From [Actinomadura] parvosata subsp. kistnae (GTDB lineage: Bacteria > Actinomycetota > Actinomycetes > Streptosporangiales > Streptosporangiaceae), in contig NZ_OOHJ01000006.1 in NCBI RefSeq assembly GCF_900323885.1, forward strand, positions 682,001-746,000: a stretch of 64,000 bases of DNA. Direction: 5' to 3'. Shown here in pieces: positions 25,403-34,718 of this stretch. How positions within the stretch are numbered: the first letter of the stretch is position 1; each line of letters begins with the position of its first letter. The position numbers and the translations under genes are program-made. The notes beneath the pieces were generated by a model, which saw only the letters and a list, made by a program, of their open reading frames with translations, did no database searches and was not told where the DNA came from.

Positions 25403-26323
25403 ATGGGACTTCATCGCCTGACCACCGTCGCGATCGGCGTGCCGAACCTCGCGGCGACCGCTCGTTTCTACGCCGACTTCGGCCTGACCCCCGTCGGGCG
25501 CGGCACCTTCGCCACAGCCGGCGGAGGCGAGCAGCTCACCTTGGTCACCGCTCCTCACCGCCGCCTGCTGGAGCTGGGTGTCGGTGTGGAGCATGAGGAC
25601 GACCTGCACCAGGTGGCCAGTTCGCTGACGCGGCTTGGCCTGCCCTTCCTGCGCGACGCGACGTCGCTCACTGTGCGCGACCCTGGAACCGGTGTCGAGG
25701 TGCGCTTGGAGATCGCCGCCAGAATCGCGCCGTCTCCGGCTCCCGTCCCCGCCGCCGGCGCGCCAGGCATCGGCATTCCCACCGGAGAACGTACACCGGC
25801 GGGGCAGCATGCCCCCGTCCGTCCCCGCAAGCTGGGCAACGTGACCATCGGCTCCCCTGGCCACGAAGCCAGCCGGCGGTTCTTCCTCGAAGGGCTTGGT
25901 CTCAAGGAGAGCGACCGTATCCCCGGCGTGACCACCTTCATGCGTTGCTCCACCGATCACCATGACGTGACGGTCCAGAAGGCCCCTGTGACCATGCTTC
26001 ATCACACCTCCTGGCAGGTGAACGACGTGGACGAGGTGGGCCGCGGAGCGACGGCCATGCTGGCGGAGGACCCGGCCAGGCACCTGTGGGGGCTCGGCCG
26101 GCATCACATCGGATCCAGCTTCTTCTGGTATCTGAAAGACCCTGCGGGCAACTTCGCCGAGTACTACGCGGACATGGACCGCATCCCGGACGACCAGCCG
26201 TGGATCCCGCAGGACTGGCTCGACGCCCGTGGGCTGTACAGATGGGGACCGCCGACACCCGCCGCATTCCTCAGCCCCGACGACCTCGCCGAGCTGCTCA
26301 GCACGGCGTATCTGGCCGGCTGA
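25403..26323 (+). CDS. two-domain VOC protein, extradiol-dioxygenase-like
   Basis: A 306-residue tandem VOC protein. The first unit begins LTTVAIGVPNLAATARFYADFGL, and the second KLGNVTIGSPGHEASRRFFLEGLGL. The second unit carries plausible metal ligands: His in LHHTSWQV and Glu in NFAEYYADMD, as in catechol-2,3-dioxygenase-like enzymes. The first ligand His expected near VTIGSP is not evident, so ring-cleaving activity is uncertain. ATG 25403 has AAGGAA upstream. It is monocistronic after the CotH terminator. Confidence 0.75.
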   Translation: MGLHRLTTVAIGVPNLAATARFYADFGLTPVGRGTFATAGGGEQLTLVTAPHRRLLELGVGVEHEDDLHQVASSLTRLGLPFLRDATSLTVRDPGTGVEVRLEIAARIAPSPAPVPAAGAPGIGIPTGERTPAGQHAPVRPRKLGNVTIGSPGHEASRRFFLEGLGLKESDRIPGVTTFMRCSTDHHDVTVQKAPVTMLHHTSWQVNDVDEVGRGATAMLAEDPARHLWGLGRHHIGSSFFWYLKDPAGNFAEYYADMDRIPDDQPWIPQDWLDARGLYRWGPPTPAAFLSPDDLAELLSTAYLAG

Positions 26324-26678
26324 CGCACACTGCCATCAGGCGGACCGCTCAAGGCAGCGGTCGAGAAAGGCGCGGGCGCGCAGGGTGAAGCGGACGCGCG
26401 AGACGAAGGCGGCGACAAGCACGTCCCCGCCCACGTGCTCGCCGGGCTGAGCCGGCGCAGCGCATTCTGAGCGGCATCGTGCACCTCAACGATGAGACCG
26501 CGAACGCCAAGGACCACCGAGCCCAATGGCCCGTTCGGTGGCGTGCCGACCTACAGCACCGGATCGCGTTACGACGGGCACCGAGACCAACATCAAAAGC
26601 GTTCACCGAGGACCCGCCGGATCGCCCTCCGCCGCGAGCCCGCCAGTACGCCCGCGGAACCGGTAGCGTGCCGTCGCG
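26324..26678. other. no recognisable gene
   Basis: I see no protein domain, repeat or hairpin in this gap between the VOC gene and the end of the convergent MFS gene. Short open frames here look like GC-driven shadows. Confidence 0.45.
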
Positions 26679-28257
26679 TCAGCCGGCGGCGGAGGGCTGG
26701 GGTGCCTCGGCGTTCGCGGTTCCCGTTTCGGGATGGTCCTCCCCCAGCCGTGGGTTCGGCAGGAAGAACGTGAGCGCCAGGGCTGCCAGGGCGACCACGG
26801 ACAAGCCCGCGAAGATCGGCAACAGCGCATCGACGTACGAATTCACCACCTGCTCGCGGATGGCCTCGGGCAGCGAACGGACCAGCGCGGGGGTGAGCGA
26901 CTCAACGCCCCCACCGCCCAGGTCCGCCGCGAGGCCCGACAGGGAACCGGTGAGCCGCTCGGCGAACAGCGCGCCGACCGCTGCCGTGGCGACGGTGGCC
27001 CCGATCTCCCGGAAGAAGTTGTTGGCGGAGGTGGCGGTGCCGACCTCGCTACGTGGGAAGGCGTTCTGCACAGCGAGGACCAGGTTCTGCATGAGCAGGC
27101 CCATGCCGATACCGAGCAGCGCCAGATAGGCGCATACCAGCTGGATCGGCGAGTCCACGTGGAGGGTCGAGAGCAGGTACACACCCGCCGGGACGAGGAC
27201 CAGACCGGAGATGACGAAGCCCTTGTAGCGGCCGACCTTGGCGATGAGCTGGCCGGAGACGGTGGCGGTGAGCATCAGGCCGGCCACCATCGGCAGCAGG
27301 AGCAGCCCGGAGACGGTCGCCGAATGGCCGTAGACCATCTGCAGGTAGGTCGGCATGTAGCCGACGACGGCGAACATGCCGGTGCCGATGGCGATCATGC
27401 CGATGACGGTGGACAGGGCGAACACGCGGTTACGCAGCATGCTCATGGGGATGAGCGGTTCGGTGGCGCGCCGCTCGACCAGGACGAAGGCGATCGCGCC
27501 GGCGATGGTCACCGCGATGAGCGACAGGATCAGCGGCGAGTCCCAGGCGTGATCGTTGCCGCCCCAGTCGGCGACCAGCACCAGGCTGGTGACCGTGATG
27601 GCCATGAGGGCGGTTCCGAGGTAATCGAGTCTGACCGTCCGGCCGGGCTTGGGCAGCCGGATGCCGAAGTAGCTGATGGCGAACGCGGCGACGCCGAGGG
27701 GCACGTTGATCCAGAAGGCCCACCGCCACGAGGCGTTGTCGGTGATCCAGCCGCCCAGAAGCGGACCGGCCACCGAGGACAGGCCGAAGACCGCGCCGAT
27801 GGCGCCCATGTACTTGGCCCGCTGTCGCACCGGCACCAGGTCGGCGAGGATGGTCTGGGTGCAGATCATGAGCCCGCCGCCGCCGAGGCCCTGGAGGGCG
27901 CGGAAGGCGATGAGCTGGCCGATGTCCTGGGAGAAGCCGGACAGCAGAGATCCCGCCGATGAAGATCGCCAGCGCCCAGAGGAACAGCGGCCGCCGTCCG
28001 ATGAGGTCGCCGAGCTTGCCGTAGACGGGCATGCCGATGGTGACGGCCAGGATGTAGCCGGTGGTCACCCAGGCCATTTCGGACAGTCCGTCGAGCTCGC
28101 CGACGATGGTCGGCAGAGCGGTGGAGACGATGGTCTGGTCGAGCGCCGACAGCAGCATCGAGACGATCAGGGCGGCGTAGATCCAGCCGAAGCGCGCCGG
28201 AAGCTTCGAGGCCGTCTCCGCCACGGTGGTGCGCGGGGTGTGCGGGGTGTGCGTCAT
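26679..28257 (-). pseudogene. DHA2-family (EmrB/QacA) MFS drug transporter with one frameshift
   Basis: From ATG 28257 the frame reads WIYAALIVSMLLSALDQTIV, the DHA2 motif with its Asp, and YGKLGDLIGRRPLFLWALAIFIGG. It then needs one base fewer in a GGG run near 27952 to continue with SLLSGFSQDIGQLIAFRALQG and the remaining helices to the stop at 26679. The total is about 525 residues and 14 helices, normal for the family. With a single indel in a homopolymer, a sequencing error is as likely as inactivation. It starts one base after the TetR stop, so both belong to one transcript controlled by that regulator. Confidence 0.8.
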
Positions 28258-28258
28258 G

Positions 28259-28834
28259 TCAGCGGATCCCCAGTACCGGCAGGATGACGGCGTCGACGAA
28301 GCGCGCGGAACGGTCCTCGTAGTCGCCGCGGCCGGTGCCGGCGCGGCGTACGAGGATCGAGGCCAGGAGCAGTTCGGGGATGAACTCGCGGCCGGGGGAG
28401 TCGGGGGCGATCTCGCCGCGCGCGGCGGCGCGGTCGATGATGCGGCGGGCGGCCTCGGCCATCGGCGCGGCCAGGACCTCGTCCATCGCGTCCTGGAGTT
28501 CGGGGTCGGTCTTGGAGGCGTGCGCCAGAGCCGACATGATCGCCTCCTGATCCTCGGCGATGGCCGCCATACGACGCCCGCCCTCGAGGAAGTCGCCACG
28601 CAGGCTCCCGGTGTCGATGTCGGCCAGCGGCGGCGGCGCGGCATGCCTCAGCGCCTCGGTGACCAGGCGGGGCTTGCCCTTCCAGCGGCGGTACAACGTC
28701 GCGGTGCTCGCCCGCGTGGCGGTCGCGATCTGCTGCATCGTCAACCGTTCGTAGCCATGCTCGCCAACCAGGCGCACCACGGTCTCGTAGATCTCGGCCT
28801 CGCGCTCGGGCGTGAGCTTTGAACGACCCTCCAC
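28259..28834 (-). CDS. TetR-family regulator of the adjacent MFS transporter
   Basis: A 191-residue repressor. The DNA-binding domain is YETVVRLVGEHGYERLTMQQIATATRASTATLYRRWKGKPRLV (about 15-56), with a TetR_C_11-like C-terminal domain. GTG 28834 has a strong AGGAGGAG ahead of it; a longer open frame runs upstream through the operator and is not coding. A perfect 27-bp palindrome begins 11 bases upstream of the start, so the TetR-MFS pair is probably autorepressed and induced by a drug substrate of the pump. Confidence 0.87.
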   Translation of the reverse strand: MEGRSKLTPEREAEIYETVVRLVGEHGYERLTMQQIATATRASTATLYRRWKGKPRLVTEALRHAAPPPLADIDTGSLRGDFLEGGRRMAAIAEDQEAIMSALAHASKTDPELQDAMDEVLAAPMAEAARRIIDRAAARGEIAPDSPGREFIPELLLASILVRRAGTGRGDYEDRSARFVDAVILPVLGIR

Positions 28835-28844
28835 AACTCCTCCT

Positions 28845-28871
28845 ATCGAAACGAAATCATTTCGTTTCGAT
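28845..28871 (-). promoter_or_regulatory. 27-bp palindromic TetR operator
   Basis: ATCGAAACGAAAT (28845-28857) and ATTTCGTTTCGAT (28859-28871) are perfect reverse complements around one central base. It lies immediately upstream of the TetR-MFS operon and is the cleanest operator in the window. The core CGAAACGAAAT arm resembles sites of TetR regulators of efflux pumps. Confidence 0.8.
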
Positions 28872-29240
28872 ACTATGCGAAGCATCGGTTGCTCGCGAAG
28901 CGCAGAGCCGCAGACGGGTCTTCGATCTGGTGACGGTTGGTTGCGAATCCCATGCAGACCGCCGGGAACTCCTTGATGAACCGCCTGCTCGGACTGCTCG
29001 GACTGCTCGCACAGGGACTGCGTGGTCGACGCCGGCCTGGGCGGTGATGGTCCCGATGACGGACCGCAGGTGTGGGGGCTGGAGACCAGTACCCTGCCGG
29101 GCCCCTCGGCCACTGGGAACATGGCCGCCATGGCGGCGGCCCGCGGCATCGGCTGCAACACGCTGATCACGTTCATGCTGTCCACGGCGCTCGCGGCGTA
29201 CGGCTACCAGCCGTGAGGCCGCAGCAGGAGAACGTGGTGA
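28872..29240. other. intergenic region with short tandem repeat
   Basis: No convincing gene. A 9-base unit CTGCTCGGA is repeated nearly three times at about 28982-29006. An open frame ending at 29216 contains GNMAAMAAARGIGCNTLITFML, a hydrophobic stretch that might be the tail of a lost membrane or secreted protein; I cannot assign it. Confidence 0.35.
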
Positions 29241-29580
29241 TCGAAATCGACCACGTGCGCGCACGCCCTGCGTGTGTTGTTTCCACACCTGGACGGGATG
29301 GAGTTCGAGCGGGTCGAGGAGTCGAACGGCAGCGTGCGGATCACGGCATGTACCGGAACTGAGCTGGCTGTCTGCCCGCAGTGCGCCACACCGACTACTC
29401 GGGTGCATGACCGCAACCAGCGGCGTCTGCGGGATGTGTCATGCGGCAGGCGGCCGATCCAGGTCGAGTTAGAGGTCCGCCGGTTCGTCTGCGGTGACGG
29501 TTCCTGCCCGGTCGCGACGTTCGCCGAGCAGGTCAACGGGCTGACCATCAAGCACCAGCGCCACACAGTGAGGCTTCGGG
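29241..29580 (+). pseudogene. ISL3-family transposase N-terminal fragment
   Basis: The frame gives LFPHLDGMEFERVEESNG, a zinc-binding CPQC motif, VHDRNQRRLRDVSCGRRPIQ and VRRFVCGDGSC, the N-terminal zinc-ribbon region of ISL3 transposases. The frame then runs into low-complexity sequence and the catalytic domain is missing. It abuts the 3' end of the chitinase gene. Confidence 0.65.
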
Positions 29581-29623
29581 CCCGGCGCCCTGCTGGAGGG
29601 CGACGGGCCGGGCGTCGGGGGTT

Positions 29624-32600
29624 CTAGGGTGCTTTGGGCTTTGTGCTCGGGTTGGTGATCGTGATCGGGTCGCGTTCGTGTCCTACGGGAGGACCGGTCG
29701 GCGCGTCGGAAGGCACGGGCGCCTGGCTGGTGACGATGGATCGCGGTGCGGACGGACTTGAACTCGTCCCCACCTTTTGCAAGGTCGGGCCGAGCTTCGT
29801 CCAGGCGGCGCTGATGCCGGGTTCGTCGGTGGCGGTGGTCCACCAGTTGGCGCGCCAGAGGAAGTTGTTCCAGAAGACGGTGCTCGCGGTGCTGCCGTCG
29901 GGGGCGCCGGCGACGGCCGGGGTGCCGGGCACGTTGCCGCTGTTCTTGCCCTCGGCGAGGTAGGCGACCGTGTAGGAGGTGTCCGCGAAGCCCGCCAGGT
30001 GGTAGCCGGTGCCGGGGACGGGAGCACCGGTGACCCGGGTGCCGTTGTCGGTGCGCAGCAACTGCCACCACTGGTTCGGCCGCCCGTCGCAGTCGTACAC
30101 GCTGAGCTGCTTCAGTATCCCGTCGGCCTGCAGGCACTTGCCGCGGTTCTTGATGCGGTACCAGCCGGCCCCGCCGTCCTCGGTGACGGTCCACAGCTGG
30201 TTCTGGTTGCCGGGCTGGTTCTCCACCAGGTGGGCGACCTGCCAGGTGGTGGGGTGGTCCAGGACGTTGCCGCCGACCCAGTCCACGATCCGCCAGCTGG
30301 TGCCGTCCTTGTCGAAGGCGAAGGTGCCGTGCGGGTTGTAGGGGTGTCGCTGCCACTGCTCGGCCTGGCAGGCGATCCCGCCGCTGACCACCGGGGTGAC
30401 GGTGGTGGCGCCCTTCTGATCGTTCTGGGTGGAGCCGTAGGTGTTGGCGCCGATCTTGACGGTGACGTTGGCCGGGCCGGTGAGCGGCAGGTAGTGGCGC
30501 AGGACGATGTCGCGGCTGGCGCCGGGGGCGACGTCCTCGCAGTAGCCGATCGTGACGGTTACGCGATGGAAGTCGGCTTTCAGCCCGCCCACGTTGGCGC
30601 CGCTACGGCCTTTGGTGATGACGATCTTGCTGCCGAAGTCCTGATAACCCGCGTCTTTCAGGATCGGCGGGGCGGAGGTGGGGATGTCGAAGGCGATCTG
30701 GGTCCCGTACGGCAGCTTGACGCTGGTGTTGTTGGTGATCCGCAAGGTAGGGCGCATCGGGTAGAAGGGGTCGTCGCTGGGGAACGCCGGGTCCGGGCCG
30801 GTGGGATGGTTCACCAGTTCGGCCTGCACGTCGACGACGTTGCCCGGCAGCGTCGTCGCGCCGGCGCGGCCGGTCTGGTAGCCGCCGGAGCCCCGAAGAC
30901 CGTTGTCGAGACGGGTGGTGAGGTCGTAGCCCATGCCGTACTCGCCGTTGGCCCGCTGGGTGTAGTCGCCCGCGAGTTCCCACATCATGACGCCGCCGAG
31001 CTTGTTCTGCTTGACGTAATCGATCTTGGCGTCGATGGACGCGTTGTTCTCGGTGGACAGGAACACGTTCTTGTCCGCGTTCCACAACCACGAGGCTTTG
31101 AGCGTGCTGTCGTACTTCTCCGCGTACGAGCCCTTCATCTTGCCCGCCTCGGCGGCAGGGTCGGTGTACGCGCTCAGGTAGCCCGGCGTCACGCCTTGCT
31201 GGAGGTTCTTCGTGTGCCACAGCGGGTTGGATCCCGACGGCACCTCGTTCCCGATCCGTCCCAGGTCGTGCCAGATGTTGTCGATGCCGACCGCGCCGTT
31301 GCCGCAGGGGTGGGGGTTGGCCGCACCGGAGCCCGGGCCGGTGCCGGGCTGGCACTGTCCCTGGTCGGGCATGGCCGCGGTGCCCCACAGGCCGTCGGTG
31401 CCGCCGGTCACGTTCTGCCAGCCCCGGGTGTAGTACGGGATGCCGATGTTGATCCGGCCCGGCGGCAGCGCGCCCCGGTAGTAGTGGTAGGCCCAGTCGA
31501 TGTTGAAGTAGCCGGTCTTGTCGTACTCCGTGGTCGAGTAGACCTGAGCGGTCTGCAACTCGGCGTCCTTCCCGTCGTCGTACAACGGGGCCTGCGGGCC
31601 GACGAAGTGGTTCCACGAGCCGTGCAGGTCGTAGGTCATCAGGTTGATGAAGTCCTGATATTTCAGGGCGTCGCCGGCGTCGAAGCCGCGTACCAGATAA
31701 CCCGAGGCGGAGGCCGCGGAGGTGAGCAGGTAGTAGCGGCCGCGGGCCGCGCCCGCCACGTCCAGCTTCGCGCGCAGCGTCTTCATCAGGGCGTTGTAGC
31801 CCTTCTGCAGTCCCTTGCGGCGCGGGTCCGAGAGATCCCAGTCGGCCGGGTTGCCGGCCTTGGGCAGCGCGCTCGGGTACTCGTAGTCGATGTCCACGCC
31901 GTCGAACGCCTGCTTGTAGCGATCGAGGAACTCGACCACCGAGTCGGCGAAGTCGTTGATGCCCTCCTGATTCACGCCGCCGTCGGCGGTGGTGGCCATC
32001 GTGTAGAAGTTGCGCGAGTCGGCCCAGCCGCCCACCGAGATCAGCGTCTTGACCTGGGGATGTCTCTTCTTGTACACCGCCAGCAGGTTGAAGTGCCCCT
32101 TGTAGTCCAAAGTCGGATCGGGCGCGGCGCCGCCGGCGTAGGGCCAGGTCATGCCGGTGGCCGGGTTCTTCGGATCGCTGGTGTCGCCGACGGAGATCCT
32201 GTTGTTCTCCACCTTCGCGAACGCGTAGTTGACGTGGCTCACCTTGGACCACGGAATGTTCGGCACCAGGTATCGCGGCTCGTCGTTCTCGCCGGTACGC
32301 CAGCCGGAGAAGTAGCCGACCACTCGCTTGTCGCGTCCGCCCAGCCATTCGCGGCCGGCGGCGTCGTACACCTTGCAGTACGGCGCGTCCACGCCACGGG
32401 TCGCGGCCATCCCCTCCGGGCGGCACTGGGAGTGCGGGACCGACACCTCGGGCTTGGCCGCACGGTCGTCGGGGCTGTTGTCGATGGGGGCGCCCGCGGC
32501 GGTCTCGCCCGCGCTCTCCGTGGTCACCGTGACGGCGTTGCTCTCGGCGGAGATGTTGCCGGCGGCGTCGAGGGCGGTGACGGTGTAGGTGTGGGCGGTG

Positions 32601-33706
32601 TCCGGGGGCAGGTTCCTGTCGGTGTAGGTGGTGGTGCCGTCGACTCTGACGAAGGTGTGGTTCCGGTAGATCGCGTAGCCGGTGACCCCGACGTTGTCGG
32701 TGGAGGCGTCCCACTCCAGGGAGACGCTGTCGGCGGTCACGGCGGTCCAGCGGAGGTTGCTGGGCGGGGTCGGGCGTAAGCGGTCCACGGGCTCGTTGGG
32801 GTCCGGCGTCCCGTTGGGGAGCCCGTCCACCGAGGTGTCGAACGGGAACTTGGGGGTTTCGATGTCGTGGCAGACTGGGGGGAAGACAGGGTCGCACACA
32901 GTGCTGGTGACGTCGAAGGGGCGCGCCTTGTTGAGATCCGCCTCGAAGATCGGTTTGCCTTCGCCTTCGCTGCTCGGGGTGTCCTTGAGCGCGAAGGTGG
33001 CGTGGTCGAAATCGTTCCCGATCAGCTTGTCGCGCAGCCCGGGCGGGTAGCCGTTCCAGCTGACCAGGTCGGGGAAATGCCATTTTCCCCAGTGATTGTT
33101 CAGGGGCTGGTTGGCGTCGGCGAAACGGAAGGCGTGCGTTTGACCGCCGTCCTTGTGGTAGACGATCTTCGGGTGGGTGCCGTTCTCGAACTCGACCTCG
33201 GCGGCCGCCTTGATGTCGTAGCCGCCATGGCGCGAGGCGGCGACGTACCTGACCTGGTCATTCTCGGTCCAGACCACGATGTGCTCCCAGTCGTGGCGGT
33301 GTCCGCAATCGGGGCAGCCGCCCTCGGTGGTCTGGTCCTTCTGGAAGTACAGTCCGTACATGTGGGCGCACCATCGGTTGGTGTTGCAGCGGGACCGCGC
33401 GTACATGTTGCTGTTCACCAGGTCCGACTCGTCGCGGCACGAGCCGTCGAGCGCCCCGGTGGGCTCCAGGCCCGGGTTCAGCTCGCCGTCGTCGCCGATG
33501 GCCACCGACGGGTAGCAGCCGTCCTTGTCGTAGTCCATGGCGGGCTGGAATTTCAGGTGGGCCTCGCTGGCGTTCAGCGGGAGCTTGGGGGGCGGCGGCT
33601 CGGCCCACGCGGGCAAGGTGACGGCCACCAGGCCGATGCTCGCGCCCAGGATCACCACCAGAGCGCGGGCGACCAGCCGGGCGGGGGTGCGTAACAGACC
33701 TCTCAC
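29624..33706 (-). CDS. secreted NLP (NPP1) - Fn3 - GH18 chitinase - C-terminal binding-domain fusion
   Basis: A 1360-residue exported protein. Residues 1-35 are a Sec signal ending in LPAWA. Residues about 45-300 form an NPP1/NLP domain with the diagnostic heptapeptide GHRHDWE at 135-141 and paired cysteines. A fibronectin-III domain (about 312-398) follows, then a GH18 catalytic domain (about 455-890) with the DxDxE motif in FDGVDIDYEYP near 602. The last 400 residues hold a chitinase-C-like domain and a ricin-type/CBM-like region (NQLWTVTEDGGAGWYRIKNRGKCL). NLPs bind glycosylinositol-phosphoceramides and lyse plant cells; GH18 enzymes cut chitin. GTG 33706 follows AAGGAGA. No neighbouring operon partner is evident. 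Confidence 0.88.
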   Translation of the reverse strand: MRGLLRTPARLVARALVVILGASIGLVAVTLPAWAEPPPPKLPLNASEAHLKFQPAMDYDKDGCYPSVAIGDDGELNPGLEPTGALDGSCRDESDLVNSNMYARSRCNTNRWCAHMYGLYFQKDQTTEGGCPDCGHRHDWEHIVVWTENDQVRYVAASRHGGYDIKAAAEVEFENGTHPKIVYHKDGGQTHAFRFADANQPLNNHWGKWHFPDLVSWNGYPPGLRDKLIGNDFDHATFALKDTPSSEGEGKPIFEADLNKARPFDVTSTVCDPVFPPVCHDIETPKFPFDTSVDGLPNGTPDPNEPVDRLRPTPPSNLRWTAVTADSVSLEWDASTDNVGVTGYAIYRNHTFVRVDGTTTYTDRNLPPDTAHTYTVTALDAAGNISAESNAVTVTTESAGETAAGAPIDNSPDDRAAKPEVSVPHSQCRPEGMAATRGVDAPYCKVYDAAGREWLGGRDKRVVGYFSGWRTGENDEPRYLVPNIPWSKVSHVNYAFAKVENNRISVGDTSDPKNPATGMTWPYAGGAAPDPTLDYKGHFNLLAVYKKRHPQVKTLISVGGWADSRNFYTMATTADGGVNQEGINDFADSVVEFLDRYKQAFDGVDIDYEYPSALPKAGNPADWDLSDPRRKGLQKGYNALMKTLRAKLDVAGAARGRYYLLTSAASASGYLVRGFDAGDALKYQDFINLMTYDLHGSWNHFVGPQAPLYDDGKDAELQTAQVYSTTEYDKTGYFNIDWAYHYYRGALPPGRINIGIPYYTRGWQNVTGGTDGLWGTAAMPDQGQCQPGTGPGSGAANPHPCGNGAVGIDNIWHDLGRIGNEVPSGSNPLWHTKNLQQGVTPGYLSAYTDPAAEAGKMKGSYAEKYDSTLKASWLWNADKNVFLSTENNASIDAKIDYVKQNKLGGVMMWELAGDYTQRANGEYGMGYDLTTRLDNGLRGSGGYQTGRAGATTLPGNVVDVQAELVNHPTGPDPAFPSDDPFYPMRPTLRITNNTSVKLPYGTQIAFDIPTSAPPILKDAGYQDFGSKIVITKGRSGANVGGLKADFHRVTVTIGYCEDVAPGASRDIVLRHYLPLTGPANVTVKIGANTYGSTQNDQKGATTVTPVVSGGIACQAEQWQRHPYNPHGTFAFDKDGTSWRIVDWVGGNVLDHPTTWQVAHLVENQPGNQNQLWTVTEDGGAGWYRIKNRGKCLQADGILKQLSVYDCDGRPNQWWQLLRTDNGTRVTGAPVPGTGYHLAGFADTSYTVAYLAEGKNSGNVPGTPAVAGAPDGSTASTVFWNNFLWRANWWTTATDEPGISAAWTKLGPTLQKVGTSSSPSAPRSIVTSQAPVPSDAPTGPPVGHERDPITITNPSTKPKAP

Positions 33707-33716
33707 GAAGTTCTCC

Positions 33717-34058
33717 TTAGGGGGTTGATGCCGGCTTCGTGGCCAGTTCGTCCATGGCGCACTCGACGGCGAACGCGGCGGTGGCGTTGCCGGGGCCGCG
33801 TATCCAGGTGGGGGTGTGGATGTCGAGCGGGATCGACCGGTAGGTCTGGCGGATGTTGGGGGTGGTGTACACCATCTGCCCGTGGGTCAGGACGACCTTG
33901 ACGGGGCGGCGTACCTGGCGGGCGGCCAGTGCGAAGCGGACCAGGTTGGCCCGCGCCCGCGAGGGTTCCTCTCCCCGGTGGATGACGTCCCACCAGGCGT
34001 CGCCGGTGAACAGTTCCGGCGGGGCCTTGCTCGTCGGCGGTTGCGTGATCAGCTCCAT
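33717..34058 (-). pseudogene. chimera: cupin start joined to a xanthine-dehydrogenase fragment
   Basis: The first 43 residues (PELFTGDAWWDVIHRGEEPS, then RARANLVRFA) are the start of a small cupin of the mandelonitrile-lyase-like type. From about residue 45 the frame switches, without a stop, to VRRPVKVVLTHGQM and WIRGPGNATAAFAVECAMDEL, which belongs to the molybdopterin-binding subunit of xanthine or aldehyde dehydrogenases. The cupin barrel is therefore incomplete. A deletion with in-frame joining is the likeliest origin. Its ATG overlaps the end of the upstream decarboxylase gene. Confidence 0.6.
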
Positions 34059-34390
34059 CCGGGCTCAGCTCCCTCGTCGATGATGTTCTTCAGCTGGGTC
34101 ATCGCGGTCATCGCGTTCGGCCAGCCGGCGTAGAAGGCCAGATGGGTGATCGCGTGCTTCAGCTCCTCGGCGCTCAACCCGTTGTCCAGGGCGGTCTTGA
34201 GGTGGAAGGGCAGCTCGTTGCCCCGCTACAGGGCCACCAGCGCCGCCACCGTCACCAGACTCCGGTCCCGCCGCGACAGCCCCTCATCCGGCCACACCTG
34301 CCCGAACAGCACCTCATCGGTCAGGCGCACCAGCTTCGGCGCGAATTCCCCGAACATCACCTGCGCGCCGGACGGCTTCTCGCTCGACAT
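34049..34390 (-). pseudogene. carboxymuconolactone decarboxylase with a nonsense codon
   Basis: From ATG 34390 (ribosome-binding site GGAGGGG) the frame reads SGAQVMFGEFAPKLVRLTDE and SLVTVAALVAL, then meets TAG at codon 55 (34226-34228), then continues RGNELPFHLKTALDNGLSAEEL and HLAFYAGWPNAMTAMTQL to TGA at 34049. Family members have a Tyr at the stop position, so a single TAC-to-TAG change explains it. It overlaps the cupin start by ten bases, a usual decarboxylase-cupin pairing, and is divergent from a decayed MmyB-like regulator. Confidence 0.72.
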
Positions 34391-34718
34391 GCGCATCCCC
34401 TCCTTCAGAAGCCCCGTTACCGAGAACGGGCCCGGCGGTCTCCGCCCCGCAGAAGATGGCCCTTTGCAGGACGTTGCTTTGCCCTGCGCGAGCGGCCCGC
34501 ATCTTCCGGACCTGGTATCACCTTCGGACGGAACGGCGTGGGCGAGCGACGCCGGCCCGCGTCGCCCGTCCGGAAACGGCTTGTGCCATCACGTCGGGTG
34601 ACATCGCCTAGCAAACCGGCTGTTTCGCACGCGCGGGAGGGCGCGTTTATCGGGGGGACAACCTCCACCCCCCTTAGCCCCGGGCCGCTGTTTACAGTGG
34701 TCAAGGCGGACAACCGCG

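Noticed and set aside
26679..27869. Treating the two MFS frames as two separate genes
   Set aside because: They share one continuous helix pattern and join when one base is removed in a GGG run, so they are one gene.
29777..32779. 1000-codon plus-strand open frame opposite the chitinase gene
   Set aside because: Its product is Val/Gly/Ala-rich low complexity, as expected for the complement of a GC-rich gene; the minus strand encodes a clear multi-domain protein.
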